Notes under the pieces: generated by a model | What the model was told of the DNA's origin: nothing | What the model saw: only the letters and a program-made list of their open reading frames with translations | The model's database searches: none | Part shown: piece by piece, positions 1 to 8,962 of the stretch | How the letters are laid out: each line of letters opens with the position of its first letter | How positions within the stretch are numbered: position 1 is the first letter of the stretch | Position numbers and translations under genes: made by a program | Origin: Actinotalea lenta | GTDB taxonomy: Bacteria > Actinomycetota > Actinomycetes > Actinomycetales > Cellulomonadaceae | Direction: 5' to 3' | Assembly: GCF_030586465.1 (NCBI RefSeq) | Contig: NZ_JAUQYP010000001.1 | Span: 1,879,834-1,943,833, forward strand | Length of the DNA: 64,000 nucleotides

Positions 1-2
1 AC

Positions 3-629
3 CTGCCCGAACCCTGGCCCGCCGTGGCCCGTCAGCACCTGCTCGCGCTGCTCGGCTCCGGCCAGGCTCAGGTGCCGGTGTGGGAGACGCTCGACCTTGC
101 CGGGGTCGTCACCCGGTGGATCCCGGAGTGGGCGGCGGTGCGCAACCGCCCGCAGCGGTCGCCGATCCACCGGCACACGGTGGACCGGCACCTGGTCGAG
201 ACCGCAGTGCGCGCCGGGCGGCACACGAGCGGACCCGAGCTGCGGCGCGACCTGCTCCTGGTCACGGCGATCCTGCACGACATCGGCAAGGTCAGGGGAG
301 CCGCCGACCACAGCGCCACGGGGTCGCAGATCGCCCCGGTCGTGGTGCGCAGGATGGGGTTCGCGCCGCAGGAGGCCGACGACGTCGCGCTCCTGGTGCG
401 CCACCACCTCACGCTCGCCGGCCTCGCCACCCGGGCCGACCCGGAGGATCCTGCGACCGTGGCCGCGCTCCTGGACGCCGTCGACCACCGTCGGGATCTG
501 CTCGAGGTGCTGCGCGCCCTGACCGAGGCGGACGCGTCCGCGGCCGGGCCGACCACCTGGACGCCGTGGCGGGCCCGGCTGGTCGACGACCTCACCGCCC
601 GTGCGAGATCGGTGCTGTCGGCCTCCTGA
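3..629 (+). CDS. glnD: [Protein-PII] uridylyltransferase GlnD, C-terminal part (HD domain)
   Basis: The reading frame is already open at base 3, so the gene begins outside the window. About 208 residues are visible. They carry the GlnD-type HD phosphohydrolase signature: HTVDRHLVE followed by ILHDIGK and later RHHLTL. In GlnD the HD domain removes UMP from PII signal proteins under nitrogen sufficiency. The protein stops after a helix ending RARSVLSAS, only 101 bases before ffh, so the two C-terminal glutamine-sensing ACT domains usual in GlnD are absent. The nucleotidyltransferase half cannot be seen. The glnD-ffh adjacency is typical of actinobacteria. A different HD-domain protein is possible, but the HTVDRH signature makes GlnD most likely. 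Confidence 0.85.
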   Translation: MPEPWPAVARQHLLALLGSGQAQVPVWETLDLAGVVTRWIPEWAAVRNRPQRSPIHRHTVDRHLVETAVRAGRHTSGPELRRDLLLVTAILHDIGKVRGAADHSATGSQIAPVVVRRMGFAPQEADDVALLVRHHLTLAGLATRADPEDPATVAALLDAVDHRRDLLEVLRALTEADASAAGPTTWTPWRARLVDDLTARARSVLSAS

Positions 630-730
630 CAGGGGCCGGCCGGGCCGCCGCCGCGTCCCCGGGCCGCGACGGCGTGCGTGCCGCGGGTACCCTGTGGGGG
701 CCCGTGCCCCGCACCAACGGTGAGGTCTGA

Positions 731-2341
731 GTGTTCGCCACCCTGTCCGACCGCCTGTCCGCGACGTTCAAGAACCTGCGGAGCAAGGGTCGGCTGTCCG
801 AGGCCGACATCGACGCGACGATCCGCGAGATCCGTCGCGCGCTGCTCGACGCGGACGTCGCCGTGCCGGTGGTCAGGGAGTTCGCCGGCACCGTGCGCGA
901 ACGTGCGTTGTCCGCCGAGGTCTCGCAGGCGCTGAACCCGGCCCAGCAGGTCGTCAGCATCGTGCACGAGGAGCTCATCGCGATCCTCGGCGGCCAGCAG
1001 CGCCCGTTGCACCTGGCCAAGAACCCGCCGACGGTCGTCCTCCTCGCGGGCCTGCAGGGCGCCGGCAAGACGACGCTCGCGGGCAAGCTGGCCAGGCACC
1101 TTCGCGAGGAGGGCCACACCCCGCTGCTCGTGGCTGCGGACCTGCAGCGCCCCAACGCGGTGACCCAGCTCCAGGTGGTCGGCGAGCGTGCCGGGGTGCC
1201 GGTGTTCGCCCCTCATCCGGGGGCGTCCGACGACGGCACGGTCCCCGAGGAGGGGCGGCGCTGGTGGGAGCGGTCGAAGAAGGCCGACCCCGTCGCGGTC
1301 GCGCGGGACGGTGTCGAGGAGGCCCGCGCCAAGCAGTACGACGTCGTCATCGTCGACACCGCGGGTCGGCTCGGCGTGGACGCGGAGATGATGCAGCAGG
1401 CCGCGGACATCCGCGACGCCGTGCACCCGGACGAGACGCTGTTCGTGGTCGACGCGATGATCGGCCAGGATGCGGTGACCACCGCGCAGGCCTTCTCCGA
1501 CGGTGTCGGGTTCACCGGCGTGGTGCTGTCCAAGCTCGACGGCGACGCGCGCGGTGGCGCCGCGCTGTCCGTCGCGTCGGTCACCGGACGGCCGATCCTG
1601 TACGCGTCCACCGGCGAGAAGCTCACCGACTTCGAGGTCTTCCACCCGGACCGGATGGCGTCGCGCATCCTCGACATGGGCGACGTCATGACGCTCATCG
1701 AGCAGGCGCAGAAGGCGTGGGACGCCGAGCAGGCCGAGCAGATGGCCGGCAAGCTCGCGGCGGGCGAGGACTTCACCCTCGAGGACTTCCTGGTGCAGAT
1801 GCAGCAGCTGCGCCAGATGGGTTCGATGAAGAAGATGCTCGGCATGCTGCCCGGCATGGGCCAGATGCGGGACGCGATCGAGAACTTCGACGAGCGCGAG
1901 GTGGATCGCATCGAGGCGATCGTGCGATCGATGACCCCCACCGAGCGCCGCACGCCGAAGATCATCAACGGCTCGCGCCGGGCCCGCATCGCGCGCGGGT
2001 CGGGCACCACGACCACAGAGGTCAACCAGCTGCTCGAACGCTTCGCCGGTGCGCAGAAGATGATGAAGCAGATGGCCAAGGGTGCTGGGATGCCGGTGCC
2101 CGGGATGGGCAACCTCCCCGGCATGGGCGGCAAGAAGTCCAAGGGCCGCCAGCAGCCGCAGCGCAAGGTCAAGGGCCGCTCGGGCAACCCCGCGAAGCGT
2201 GCGCAGCAGGAGCGCGAGGCCGCGCAGCGCAAGCCGTCGGCGCCTGCCGGGTCGGCCTTCGGGCTCGGCGGCGGGCCGGACGGTGCCGAGCAGGAGCCCG
2301 TGGAGCTGCCGCCCGGCCTCGACAAGTTCCTGGGCCGCTGA
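731..2341 (+). CDS. ffh: Signal recognition particle protein Ffh
   Basis: GTPase subunit of the signal recognition particle. It binds 4.5S RNA and hydrophobic signal sequences on the ribosome and delivers nascent membrane proteins to FtsY. The 536 residues show the N-terminal helical bundle, the P-loop GLQGAGKTT (about 107-115), DTAGR (209-213), [10 protein letters not shown], and a methionine-rich M domain (roughly 335-460) with [17 protein letters not shown]. The tail after that is basic and Gly/Pro rich. GTG start after a weak ribosome site (ggtgag). The order ffh-rpsP is conserved in actinobacteria, where Ffh is an essential housekeeping protein. Confidence 0.98.
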   Translation: MFATLSDRLSATFKNLRSKGRLSEADIDATIREIRRALLDADVAVPVVREFAGTVRERALSAEVSQALNPAQQVVSIVHEELIAILGGQQRPLHLAKNPPTVVLLAGLQGAGKTTLAGKLARHLREEGHTPLLVAADLQRPNAVTQLQVVGERAGVPVFAPHPGASDDGTVPEEGRRWWERSKKADPVAVARDGVEEARAKQYDVVIVDTAGRLGVDAEMMQQAADIRDAVHPDETLFVVDAMIGQDAVTTAQAFSDGVGFTGVVLSKLDGDARGGAALSVASVTGRPILYASTGEKLTDFEVFHPDRMASRILDMGDVMTLIEQAQKAWDAEQAEQMAGKLAAGEDFTLEDFLVQMQQLRQMGSMKKMLGMLPGMGQMRDAIENFDEREVDRIEAIVRSMTPTERRTPKIINGSRRARIARGSGTTTTEVNQLLERFAGAQKMMKQMAKGAGMPVPGMGNLPGMGGKKSKGRQQPQRKVKGRSGNPAKRAQQEREAAQRKPSAPAGSAFGLGGGPDGAEQEPVELPPGLDKFLGR

Positions 2342-2361
2342 GGCCCGAGGCCCGAGCCGGC

Positions 2362-2390
2362 GTGATGTCTGCGCCCGCGTCTGGCACAAT
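2362..2390 (+). promoter_or_regulatory. Candidate rpsP operon promoter
   Basis: GTGATG (2362-2367) and CACAAT (2385-2390) are separated by 17 bases and resemble actinobacterial -35/-10 elements. The site lies in the 175-base gap between ffh and rpsP, which would give a leader of about 120 nt. No other function is seen in the gap. Inferred only from spacing and consensus. Confidence 0.4.
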
Positions 2391-2516
2391 GACCCGCTGT
2401 ACTCGATCCGGTCGGCCCCTCTACCCGCCCGTGGTCGCGTCCCCGGTCCGCTCGGCGCCCTCGCCCCACGGGGAGGCCGTCCGGACCACCACGCCAGAAC
2501 CAGGAGAGACCACTCA

Positions 2517-2948
2517 GTGGCCGTCAAGATCCGTCTCAAGCGCCTCGGCAAGATCCGGGCGCCGTACTACCGCGTCGTCGTCGCCGACTCCCGCACCAAG
2601 CGGGACGGTCGGGTGATCGAGGAGATCGGCAAGTACCACCCCACCGAGGAGCCCTCGTTCGTCGAGATCCGTTCCGAGCGGGCGCAGTACTGGCTCGGCG
2701 TCGGCGCGCAGCCGACCGAGCAGGTCCTCGCCCTGCTCAAGCTCACGGGCGACTGGCAGAAGTTCAAGGGCCTGCCCGGCGCCGAAGGCACCCTCAAGGG
2801 CCGCTCCGCCGAGGTGAACGCCGCCGAGGCCGTCAAGGCCGCCGCGGACGCCGCGGAGAAGGCCAAGGCGAAGGCTGCCGAGAAGGCGGCCAAGGCCGAG
2901 TCTCCCGCCCAGGAGCCTGAGGCCGCCGCCGAGGAGACCGAGGCCTGA
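2517..2948 (+). CDS. rpsP: 30S ribosomal protein S16
   Basis: Small-subunit protein S16, needed for 30S assembly. The first 80 residues are the S16 core ([20 protein letters not shown] and [10 protein letters not shown]). The total of 143 residues is longer than the usual 80-100 because of an Ala/Lys/Glu-rich tail (about 100-143, repeated [15 protein letters not shown]-like segments) predicted to be helical and common in actinobacterial S16. GTG start (2517) chosen because it directly precedes the S16 N-terminus and follows an aggagag ribosome site. Its stop overlaps the next start by one base (TGATG), indicating coupling to khpA. Confidence 0.98.
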   Translation: MAVKIRLKRLGKIRAPYYRVVVADSRTKRDGRVIEEIGKYHPTEEPSFVEIRSERAQYWLGVGAQPTEQVLALLKLTGDWQKFKGLPGAEGTLKGRSAEVNAAEAVKAAADAAEKAKAKAAEKAAKAESPAQEPEAAAEETEA

Positions 2949-3184
2949 TGCTCGCCGACGCGCTCGAGCACCTGGTGCGCGGGATCGTCGACCACCCCGA
3001 CGACGTGCGGGTCGCTTCGCGGTCCGTGCGTCGCGGCGAGGTGCTCGAGGTGCACGTGCACCCCGATGACCTCGGACGCGTCATCGGCCGGTCGGGCCGC
3101 ACCGCTCGTGCACTGCGCACGGTGGTCGGCGCACTGGCCACCGGGTCGGTGCGGGTGGACGTCGTCGACGTCGACCGGCGCTGA
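2948..3184 (+). CDS. khpA: KH-domain RNA-binding protein KhpA
   Basis: 78-residue single-KH protein of the YlqC/KhpA family, an RNA-binding factor linked to ribosomal and small RNAs and cell-envelope control in Gram-positives. The GxxG loop is visible as VIGRSGRTA. It always sits between rpsP and rimM in this gene order, and its ATG overlaps the rpsP stop. Start and length agree with the family. Confidence 0.95.
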   Translation: MLADALEHLVRGIVDHPDDVRVASRSVRRGEVLEVHVHPDDLGRVIGRSGRTARALRTVVGALATGSVRVDVVDVDRR

Positions 3185-3197
3185 CGCCACCAGCCTC

Positions 3198-3229
3198 CGG
3201 GCCCGGCCCCTGCCCTGGGGCCGGGCCCG
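3198..3229 (+). terminator. GC-rich hairpin between khpA and rimM
   Basis: A perfect 13-bp stem (3198-3210 with 3217-3229) closes a 6-nt loop in the 65-base gap between khpA and rimM. There is no U tract, as is common for actinobacterial terminators. It may be a partial terminator or a processing/stability hairpin inside the operon. Confidence 0.55.
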
Positions 3230-3249
3230 ATCCACATCGGGAGGGTGCA

Positions 3250-3774
3250 GTGCAGCTCGCAGTCGCAACGGTGGGGCGTGCACACGGTCTGCGGGGCGAG
3301 GTCGCCGTGGACGTGCGCACGGATCAGCCCGAGGCGCGGTTCACCGCCGGCAGGACGCTCAGCTCGGAGCGTGGCGCGCTCGTGGTCTCGGGAGCGCGAC
3401 GCCAGGGCGAGCGCTGGTACCTGACGTTCGAGGGCGTGACGGACCGGACCGCCGCCGAGTCCCTGCGCGGCACGGAGCTGCGCGTCGAGGTCGACGAGGA
3501 CGAGGAGCCGGACGCCTGGTACCCGCACGAGCTGGCCGGGCTGCGCGCCGAGCTGGCCGACGGGACGGTGGTGGGCGCGGTCGTCGGCCTCGAGCACCTG
3601 CCTGCCCAGGACGCCCTGGTCGTGCGAGAGCCCGACGGCACCCGTTCGCTGGTGCCGTTCGTCACCGCGATCGTCCCGGTCGTCGACGTGCCTGGCGGTC
3701 GCGTCGTGCTCGACCCCCCGGCCGGCCTGCTGGCCGCGGTCGGGGAGGCCGACGTGGATCTCCCGGAGGACTGA
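3250..3774 (+). CDS. rimM: 16S rRNA processing protein RimM
   Basis: Ribosome assembly factor that binds S19 and assists maturation of the 30S head. The 174 residues show the N-terminal RimM barrel ([20 protein letters not shown] at about 2-21) and the C-terminal PRC barrel (from about 95, with WYPHELAGL). GTG start preceded by cgggaggg. It is followed by trmD with one base between stop and start, the classical rimM-trmD pair. Confidence 0.97.
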   Translation: MQLAVATVGRAHGLRGEVAVDVRTDQPEARFTAGRTLSSERGALVVSGARRQGERWYLTFEGVTDRTAAESLRGTELRVEVDEDEEPDAWYPHELAGLRAELADGTVVGAVVGLEHLPAQDALVVREPDGTRSLVPFVTAIVPVVDVPGGRVVLDPPAGLLAAVGEADVDLPED

Positions 3775-3775
3775 G

Positions 3776-4549
3776 GTGCGGGTCGACGTCGTCACCATCT
3801 TCCCCGAGTACCTCGCGCCACTGGGCCTGTCGCTCGTGGGCAGGGCGCGCGAGCAGGGCCTGCTCGACGTCGCGGTGCACGACCTGCGGGACTGGACCTC
3901 CGACCGGCACCGGACCGTGGACGACGCGCCCATGGGGGGCGGCGCCGGCATGGTGATGCGGCCCGACGTGTGGGGGCGGGCCCTGGACGACCTGCTCACC
4001 GACGGCAGCGAGCTGGTCATGCCCACGCCCTCCGGAGAGGTCTTCACGCAGCGGACCGCCGAGCGGCTGGCCGGCGTCGACCACCTGGTGATCGCCTGCG
4101 GACGCTATGAGGGCATCGACGCCCGGGTGGCCGAGCACTACCGGACGCGGGGTGTGCGGGTGTCCGAGCTGTCGATCGGCGACTACGTCCTGGGCGGCGG
4201 CGAGGTGGCGGCGCTCGTGGTCGTCGAGGCCGTCGCGAGGCTGCAGCCCGGGGTGCTGGGCAACCCGGAGTCGCTGGTCGAGGAGTCCCACGGCAGCGCC
4301 GGTCTGCTCGAGTACCCGGTGTACACCCGTCCGCCGTCCTGGCGGGGCCTGGACGTGCCGGAGGTGCTGCTCTCCGGCCACCACGCGCGCATCGCCCGGT
4401 GGCGGCGGGACATGGCGTTGGAGCGCACGGCGCGGCGACGTCCGGACCTGGTGGCCGGCCTGGAGCCGGACGCGTTGGACGCCGCGGACCGGGCCGTGCT
4501 GTCGTCCGTCGACGAGGCCGCGCGGGACGGCGAGGCCGGCCGGGCCTGA
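3776..4549 (+). CDS. trmD: tRNA (guanine-37-N1)-methyltransferase TrmD
   Basis: SPOUT-class enzyme that methylates G37 next to the anticodon using S-adenosylmethionine, preventing +1 frameshifts. In 257 residues it shows PMGGGAGMV (52-60), GRYEGID (109-115) and the knot motif [11 protein letters not shown] (133-143). The GTG start lies one base after the rimM stop, with the ribosome site ggagg inside the end of rimM. Length is normal for the family. Confidence 0.98.
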   Translation: MRVDVVTIFPEYLAPLGLSLVGRAREQGLLDVAVHDLRDWTSDRHRTVDDAPMGGGAGMVMRPDVWGRALDDLLTDGSELVMPTPSGEVFTQRTAERLAGVDHLVIACGRYEGIDARVAEHYRTRGVRVSELSIGDYVLGGGEVAALVVVEAVARLQPGVLGNPESLVEESHGSAGLLEYPVYTRPPSWRGLDVPEVLLSGHHARIARWRRDMALERTARRRPDLVAGLEPDALDAADRAVLSSVDEAARDGEAGRA

Positions 4550-4560
4550 CGGGGACGTCG

Positions 4561-4578
4561 CAGCCGCCCGCGCGGCTG
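4561..4578 (+). terminator. Small hairpin after trmD
   Basis: A 7-bp stem (4561-4567 with 4572-4578) closes a CCGC tetraloop, 11 bases after the trmD stop. The right arm touches the first copy of the CTGTGGCAG element of the rplS leader, so termination and rplS control may be linked. Confidence 0.4.
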
Positions 4579-4705
4579 TGGCAGACTTGTGGGTCGGTGT
4601 GCGCCTGCCGTGCCTCTGCCACAGGGGAGGCGGCCTGCTTCGGCGCCACCACACCGCACGAGCCGGGGCGATCCCGGCCTGACACGCGCGTCTGACCTGT
4701 GGCAG
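4576..4705 (+). promoter_or_regulatory. rplS leader with three alternating CTGTGGCAG elements
   Basis: CTGTGGCAG occurs at 4576-4584 and, within CCTGTGGCAG, at 4696-4705. Its complement CTGCCACAGG lies between them at 4616-4625. The middle copy can pair with either outer copy but not both. The third copy ends 6 bases before the ribosome site aaggag (4712-4717) of rplS. The first copy overlaps CAGACT (4582-4587), a possible -10 element. The layout fits an autoregulatory or attenuation leader for L19; this is inference. Confidence 0.45.
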
Positions 4706-4721
4706 GGGTGCAAGGAGAGCC

Positions 4722-5078
4722 ATGAACATCCTCGACGCCGTCGACGCGGCCTCGCTGCGCGACGACATCCCCGCCTTCCGGCCCGGCGACACCGTCAAGG
4801 TGAACGTCAAGGTCGTCGAGGGCAACCGCTCCCGGATCCAGGCCTTCCAGGGCGTCGTGATCCGTCGTTCGGGTGGTGGCGTCCGCGAGACCTTCACCGT
4901 CCGCAAGATCAGCTTCGGCGTGGGCGTCGAGCGCACGTTCCCCGTGCACTCCCCGTCGATCGACTCGGTCGAGGTCGTCACCCGCGGTGACGTGCGCCGT
5001 GCGAAGCTCTACTACTTGCGCAAGCTGCGCGGCAAGAAGGCCAAGATCAAGGAGAAGCGCGAGACCACGTCGCGCTGA
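4722..5078 (+). CDS. rplS: 50S ribosomal protein L19
   Basis: Large-subunit protein L19, at the interface with the 30S subunit. 118 residues with the typical core [20 protein letters not shown] and [23 protein letters not shown] start with a good ribosome site (aaggag) 4 bases upstream. It has its own 172-base upstream region with regulatory-looking repeats and is followed by a strong hairpin, so it is probably a separate transcription unit that also receives read-through from trmD. Confidence 0.98.
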   Translation: MNILDAVDAASLRDDIPAFRPGDTVKVNVKVVEGNRSRIQAFQGVVIRRSGGGVRETFTVRKISFGVGVERTFPVHSPSIDSVEVVTRGDVRRAKLYYLRKLRGKKAKIKEKRETTSR

Positions 5079-5084
5079 GTCCTG

Positions 5085-5117
5085 GACGGGCGGCCACCTC
5101 GACGGTGGCCGCCCGTC
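5085..5117 (+). terminator. rplS terminator hairpin
   Basis: A perfect 14-bp stem (5085-5098 with 5104-5117) with a 5-nt loop TCGAC begins 7 bases after the rplS stop codon. It is a strong intrinsic terminator candidate without a long U tract (followed by gtcgta). Confidence 0.8.
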
Positions 5118-5188
5118 GTCGTACCGGGGCGCGCGTCGCACCGCGCCGCGGGACCGGTCGGCTGGCGGGTGCACGTAGGTCGGCATGG

Positions 5189-5194
5189 CAGAGT
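5189..5194 (+). promoter_or_regulatory. Putative -10 of lepB (leaderless)
   Basis: CAGAGT ends 6 bases before the lepB GTG, in the spacing seen at many genes of this window. It is the weakest match of the set. Confidence 0.3.
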
Positions 5195-5200
5195 GGGCGC

Positions 5201-5935
5201 GTGACCGACGAGCCCACGCGTGAGCATGCTGCGGCCCACCGGACGAAGAGCGCCCCGAGCGGGTGGTGGCTCGTGGTGCGCGAGACGGCGATCATCCTGG
5301 TCAGCGCGATCGTGCTGTCCCTGGTCGTCAAGACCTACCTCGCCCAGGCGTTCTACATCCCCAGCGGCTCGATGGAGCAGACCCTCGAGATCGGCGACCG
5401 GGTCATGGTGACGAAGCTCGCCCCGGGCCCGCTCCAGGTGCACCGCGGGGACATCGTCGTCTTCAAGGACCCGGGCGGGTGGCTCCCTCCGCCCCCGCCG
5501 CCGTCCGGTTCCGCACCCGTGCGCACGGTGCGGACGCTGCTCACCTACATCGGCCTGCTCCCTCAGGACTCCGGTGAGCACCTCATCAAGCGGGTGATCG
5601 GCGTCGGTGGGGACCACGTGACGTGCTGTGACGACCGGGGTCGGCTCACCGTGAACGGCACCGCGATCGACGAGCCGTACCTGGCCGCGGGCGACGTGCC
5701 GAGCGAGATCCAGTTCGACGTCACGGTCCCCCAGGGTTACCTGTGGGTCATGGGGGACAACCGGCAGAACTCCGAGGACTCGCGCTACCACCAGGGCAAC
5801 CCGGGCGGGGGGGCCGTTCCGATGTCCGACGTGGTCGGCGTGGCGTTCGTCACGTTGTGGCCCCTGGACCGCGTCAGGTTGCTGCGCAACCCAGGCCCGA
5901 CCTTCGCGGACGTCCCGAGCCCGACGGGACCATGA
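5201..5935 (+). CDS. lepB: Signal peptidase I
   Basis: Membrane-bound serine protease that cleaves Sec and Tat signal peptides. 244 residues: a transmembrane helix at about 28-48, the catalytic serine in PSGSME (Ser57), the general base in [12 protein letters not shown] (Lys130) and [12 protein letters not shown] in the last third. A proline-rich insert PPPPPPSGS follows GGW near residue 95. Start GTG 5201 was chosen because earlier in-frame codons reach back into the rplS terminator. The rnhB start overlaps its stop (ATGA). Confidence 0.95.
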   Translation: MTDEPTREHAAAHRTKSAPSGWWLVVRETAIILVSAIVLSLVVKTYLAQAFYIPSGSMEQTLEIGDRVMVTKLAPGPLQVHRGDIVVFKDPGGWLPPPPPPSGSAPVRTVRTLLTYIGLLPQDSGEHLIKRVIGVGGDHVTCCDDRGRLTVNGTAIDEPYLAAGDVPSEIQFDVTVPQGYLWVMGDNRQNSEDSRYHQGNPGGGAVPMSDVVGVAFVTLWPLDRVRLLRNPGPTFADVPSPTGP

Positions 5936-6660
5936 CGCCCCCTCGCCCCGACCTGCGCGTCGAGCGCGGGCTGCTGCGCACCGGCGCCCGGGTGGTCGTC
6001 GGGATGGACGAGGTCGGCCGCGGGGCGCTCGCCGGTCCCGTGAGCGTCGGCGCCGTCGCCGTGGACCTCACGACGCGGACGGGACCACGCGGTGTGGCGG
6101 ACTCCAAGCTGCTCACGCACGCGGCGCGCGAGGCGCTCCTGCCGGCGCTGGGACGGTGGGGTCTCGCCCGTGCCGTGGGGCACGCCTCGGCGCGCGAGAT
6201 CGACGCCGTCGGGATCGTCGCCGCCCTGCGGCTGGCGGGCCTGCGGGCCCTGGCCGCGCTCGAGCTGGACGTGGACGTCGTGCTCCTGGACGGTTCGCAC
6301 GACTGGCTGACCGGGGCAGGTCAGCTCGACCTGTGGCAGGCGCCTCCGGTGCCCGCGGTCCGGACCCGGGTCAAGGCCGACCTGGCGTGCTCCTCGGTCG
6401 CTGCCGCGAGTGTCCTGGCCAAGTGCGAACGAGATGCCCTCATGGTGGCGTACGCCGTCGACCACCCCGGGTACGGGTGGGCCGAGAACAAGGGCTACGG
6501 CGCCCCGGGGCACCTGGCGGCGCTGCGCGAGCTCGGCCCGAGCCCGCTGCACCGCCGTAGCTGGCGCCTGCCGTGCGCCGAGCCGGCAGGCGCCGACGAG
6601 GCGGGGGAGCTACCCGCCGCGCGAGAGGACCGCGCGTCATGGTCCATCATGGAGCCGTGA
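5932..6660 (+). CDS. rnhB: Ribonuclease HII
   Basis: Removes RNA from RNA-DNA hybrids and excises misincorporated ribonucleotides. 242 residues with the active site [13 protein letters not shown] (Asp26, Glu27), a further Asp near 120 (VVLLDG) and [17 protein letters not shown]. About 25 residues at the C-terminus extend beyond the usual end. ATG start overlaps the lepB stop by 4 bases, and its own stop overlaps the next GTG, so translation is probably coupled along lepB-rnhB-DUF2469. Confidence 0.96.
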   Translation: MTPPRPDLRVERGLLRTGARVVVGMDEVGRGALAGPVSVGAVAVDLTTRTGPRGVADSKLLTHAAREALLPALGRWGLARAVGHASAREIDAVGIVAALRLAGLRALAALELDVDVVLLDGSHDWLTGAGQLDLWQAPPVPAVRTRVKADLACSSVAAASVLAKCERDALMVAYAVDHPGYGWAENKGYGAPGHLAALRELGPSPLHRRSWRLPCAEPAGADEAGELPAAREDRASWSIMEP

Positions 6661-6977
6661 GCGCAGAGGACCTGGAGAACTACGAGACCGAGATGGAGCT
6701 CGCGCTCTACCGCGAGTACCGCGACGTCGTGGGGTTGTTCTCCTACGTGGTGGAGACCGAGCGCCGGTTCTACCTGGCCAACCAGGTGGACCTGCAGGTG
6801 AGGTCCGCGGCGGGCGAGGTGTACTTCGAGCTCACCCTCGGCGACGCCTGGGTCTGGGACGTGTACCGCTCGGCTCGCTTCGTGCGTGCGGTGCGCGTGG
6901 TGACGTTCAAGGACGTCAACGTCGAGGAGCTCGCCAAGGCCGACCTCGACGTCCCGGACGGTGGGTTCCGCCGGTAG
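6657..6977 (+). CDS. DUF2469 family protein
   Basis: 106-residue protein starting [20 protein letters not shown], the hallmark of DUF2469, an actinobacterial family always found next to rnhB (Rv2901c in M. tuberculosis). Its function is unknown. It contains the aromatic-rich segment [16 protein letters not shown] and no membrane helix. The GTG start at 6657 overlaps the rnhB stop (GTGA). The 108-base gap to yraN contains no obvious terminator. Confidence 0.92.
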   Translation: MSAEDLENYETEMELALYREYRDVVGLFSYVVETERRFYLANQVDLQVRSAAGEVYFELTLGDAWVWDVYRSARFVRAVRVVTFKDVNVEELAKADLDVPDGGFRR

Positions 6978-7085
6978 GGCCAGTTCTCCCCAGGCCGCCG
7001 GCACCTGGTCGGGTCCCCAGGTTCGACGGACCCGCCCGCGGGGCCCCGCCGATCCCCGGCACGGTGGGGGCGGAGGTGGTGGTCC

Positions 7086-7439
7086 GTGGCAGCGAAGGAC
7101 GATCTGGGGCGGTACGGAGAGGAGCTGGTCGCACGGCGGCTGGCCGCCGCGGGCTGGCAGGTGCTGGACCGCAACTGGCGCGGGACCCGTGGTGAGCTCG
7201 ACCTGGTGGCGATGGACGGCTCGGAGCTGGTCGTCGTCGAGGTCAAGACCCGCAGCGGCCCCGGCTACGGCCACCCGGCCGAGGCGGTCACCGCGGCGAA
7301 GCTGGCCCGCCTGCGCCGCCTGACGGGCCAGTGGCTCGCCGAGCACGACGTGCGTCCGGCGTCGGTGCGGGTGGACGTCGTGGCCGTGCGCACCGACCGC
7401 GACGACGCGCGCGTCGAGCACCTACGGGGCGTGCTGTGA
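7086..7439 (+). CDS. yraN: UPF0102 (YraN) endonuclease-like protein
   Basis: 117-residue member of the YraN family with a PD-(D/E)XK-type nuclease fold. The motif is clear: GELDLVA (Glu37, Asp39) and VVEVKTR (Glu52, Lys54). The role in the cell is not established; it is usually beside comM and dprA, suggesting DNA processing or recombination. GTG start with ggaggtgg upstream. Its stop overlaps the comM GTG by 4 bases. Confidence 0.93.
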   Translation: MAAKDDLGRYGEELVARRLAAAGWQVLDRNWRGTRGELDLVAMDGSELVVVEVKTRSGPGYGHPAEAVTAAKLARLRRLTGQWLAEHDVRPASVRVDVVAVRTDRDDARVEHLRGVL

Positions 7440-8962
7440 CGCTCGGACGCGCGCTGTCCGTCTCGCTCGTCGGGCTCACCGGCCACCTGGTGGAGGTCGA
7501 GGCCCAGCTCGCCGGAGGCATCCCCGGGCTGAGCCTGGTCGGTCTGCCGGACGCGGCGCTGAGCGAGGCGCGGGACCGGGTCCGGGCCGCGGTGACGTCG
7601 TGCGGGCTGGACTGGCCGAGCCGCCGCATCACCGTCAACCTGACACCCGCCGCGCTCCCCAAGGCCGGATCGGGCTTCGACCTGGCGATCGCCGTCGCCA
7701 CGATGGTCGGGGCGCGCGCGTGCCCGGCGCAGTCGGCCGCGCGCACGGTGCACCTCGGGGAGCTGGGGCTGGACGGCCGGCTGCGTCCGGTCCGCGGTGT
7801 GCTGCCGGCCGTCGCTGCTGCCGTCGCCGCGGGGTACCCGCGCGTCGTCGTCGCGGCCGCCGACGCCCCCGAGGCGGCCCTCGTGCCGGGCGCGGACGTG
7901 GTGGCCGCCGTGTCGCTCGCCCAGGTCCTGCGGGAGTACGGGGCGGACGTCGCGGTCCCCGGCGCCACCGCCGTCGCGCGCCTCGAGCCGGACCGGGGTC
8001 GCGACACGGCCCGTGGTGACCTGTCCGACGTGGTGGGACAGCATGCGGCACGGCACGCCCTCGAGGTGGCCGCGGCCGGCGGCCACCATCTGCTCATGAC
8101 GGGACCGCCGGGGACCGGGAAGACCATGCTCGCCTCCCGGCTGCCCGGGCTGCTGCCGGACCTGGACGACGCGGACGCGGTCGAGGTGACGGCGATCCAC
8201 TCCGTGGCCGGGACCTTCCGGCCCGGTGACGGGCTCCTGCGGCGCCCCCCGTTCGAGGATCCGCACCACACCGCCACGCCGGCGGCGGTGATCGGCGGTG
8301 GTTCCGGACTGCCCCGGCCGGGCGCGGCGTCCCGGGCGCACCGAGGTGTGCTGTTCATGGACGAGGCTCCGCAGTTCGCCCCCCGCGTCATGCAGACCCT
8401 GCGGCAGCCGCTCGAGCACGGCGAGCTGGTGCTGCACCGCGCCGGCGGGACGGCCCGCTACCCGGCGCGGTTCCAGCTCGTGATGGCCGCCAACCCGTGC
8501 CCGTGCGGCAACGCGGTGGGCAAGGGACTGGACTGCACGTGCCGTCCCGTGGAGCGACGCCGCTACTTCGCCAGGCTCTCCGGGCCGCTGCTGGACAGGG
8601 TGGACCTCCAGGTCGACGTGCTGCCCGTGACGAGGCTCGACCGCCGGTCGGGGCCGGGCGAGTCGACGGCTGAGGTGGCCGCGCGCGTCGCCGAGGCCAG
8701 GGCCAGGGCGGCGCGACGCCTGGCCGGGACGGGTTGGCGCAGCAACGCGGAGGTCTCCGGACGGTGGCTGCGCGGCCCGGGCGCGCCGGGGGACACCCGC
8801 GCGGTCGACCAGGGGTTGGACCGTGGCACGCTCAGCCTGCGGGGGGCGGACCGGGTGCTGCGGGTCGCGTGGACGCTCGCCGACCTTGCCGGCATCGCCG
8901 CTCCCCGCGACCGGGAGATCACCCGTGCGGTCTCGTTGCGCACCCGCGGACAGGCGCTGTGA
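7436..8962 (+). CDS. comM: ComM/YifB family Mg-chelatase-like AAA+ ATPase
   Basis: ComM is a hexameric branch-migration helicase for integrating transformed DNA in Vibrio; in actinobacteria its role is unproven. 508 residues: N-terminal Lon-like fold domain (about 1-180), Walker A GPPGTGKT (223-230), Walker B VLFMDE (305-310), the zinc/cysteine patch NPCPCGN and CTC, and a C-terminal Mg-chelatase helical domain ending RAVSLRTRGQAL. Start GTG overlaps the yraN stop; its stop overlaps the dprA GTG. The three-gene chain is a conserved actinobacterial cluster. Confidence 0.95.
   Translation: MTLGRALSVSLVGLTGHLVEVEAQLAGGIPGLSLVGLPDAALSEARDRVRAAVTSCGLDWPSRRITVNLTPAALPKAGSGFDLAIAVATMVGARACPAQSAARTVHLGELGLDGRLRPVRGVLPAVAAAVAAGYPRVVVAAADAPEAALVPGADVVAAVSLAQVLREYGADVAVPGATAVARLEPDRGRDTARGDLSDVVGQHAARHALEVAAAGGHHLLMTGPPGTGKTMLASRLPGLLPDLDDADAVEVTAIHSVAGTFRPGDGLLRRPPFEDPHHTATPAAVIGGGSGLPRPGAASRAHRGVLFMDEAPQFAPRVMQTLRQPLEHGELVLHRAGGTARYPARFQLVMAANPCPCGNAVGKGLDCTCRPVERRRYFARLSGPLLDRVDLQVDVLPVTRLDRRSGPGESTAEVAARVAEARARAARRLAGTGWRSNAEVSGRWLRGPGAPGDTRAVDQGLDRGTLSLRGADRVLRVAWTLADLAGIAAPRDREITRAVSLRTRGQAL

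Noticed and set aside
5105-5200. Longer lepB N-terminus starting at GTG 5105
   Set aside because: It begins inside the rplS terminator and adds an Arg-rich segment not seen in signal peptidases. GTG 5201 fits better.
7008-7035. tRNA-like stretch with GGTTCGA between DUF2469 and yraN
   Set aside because: No cloverleaf: the acceptor and anticodon arms cannot be formed and there is no CCA end.
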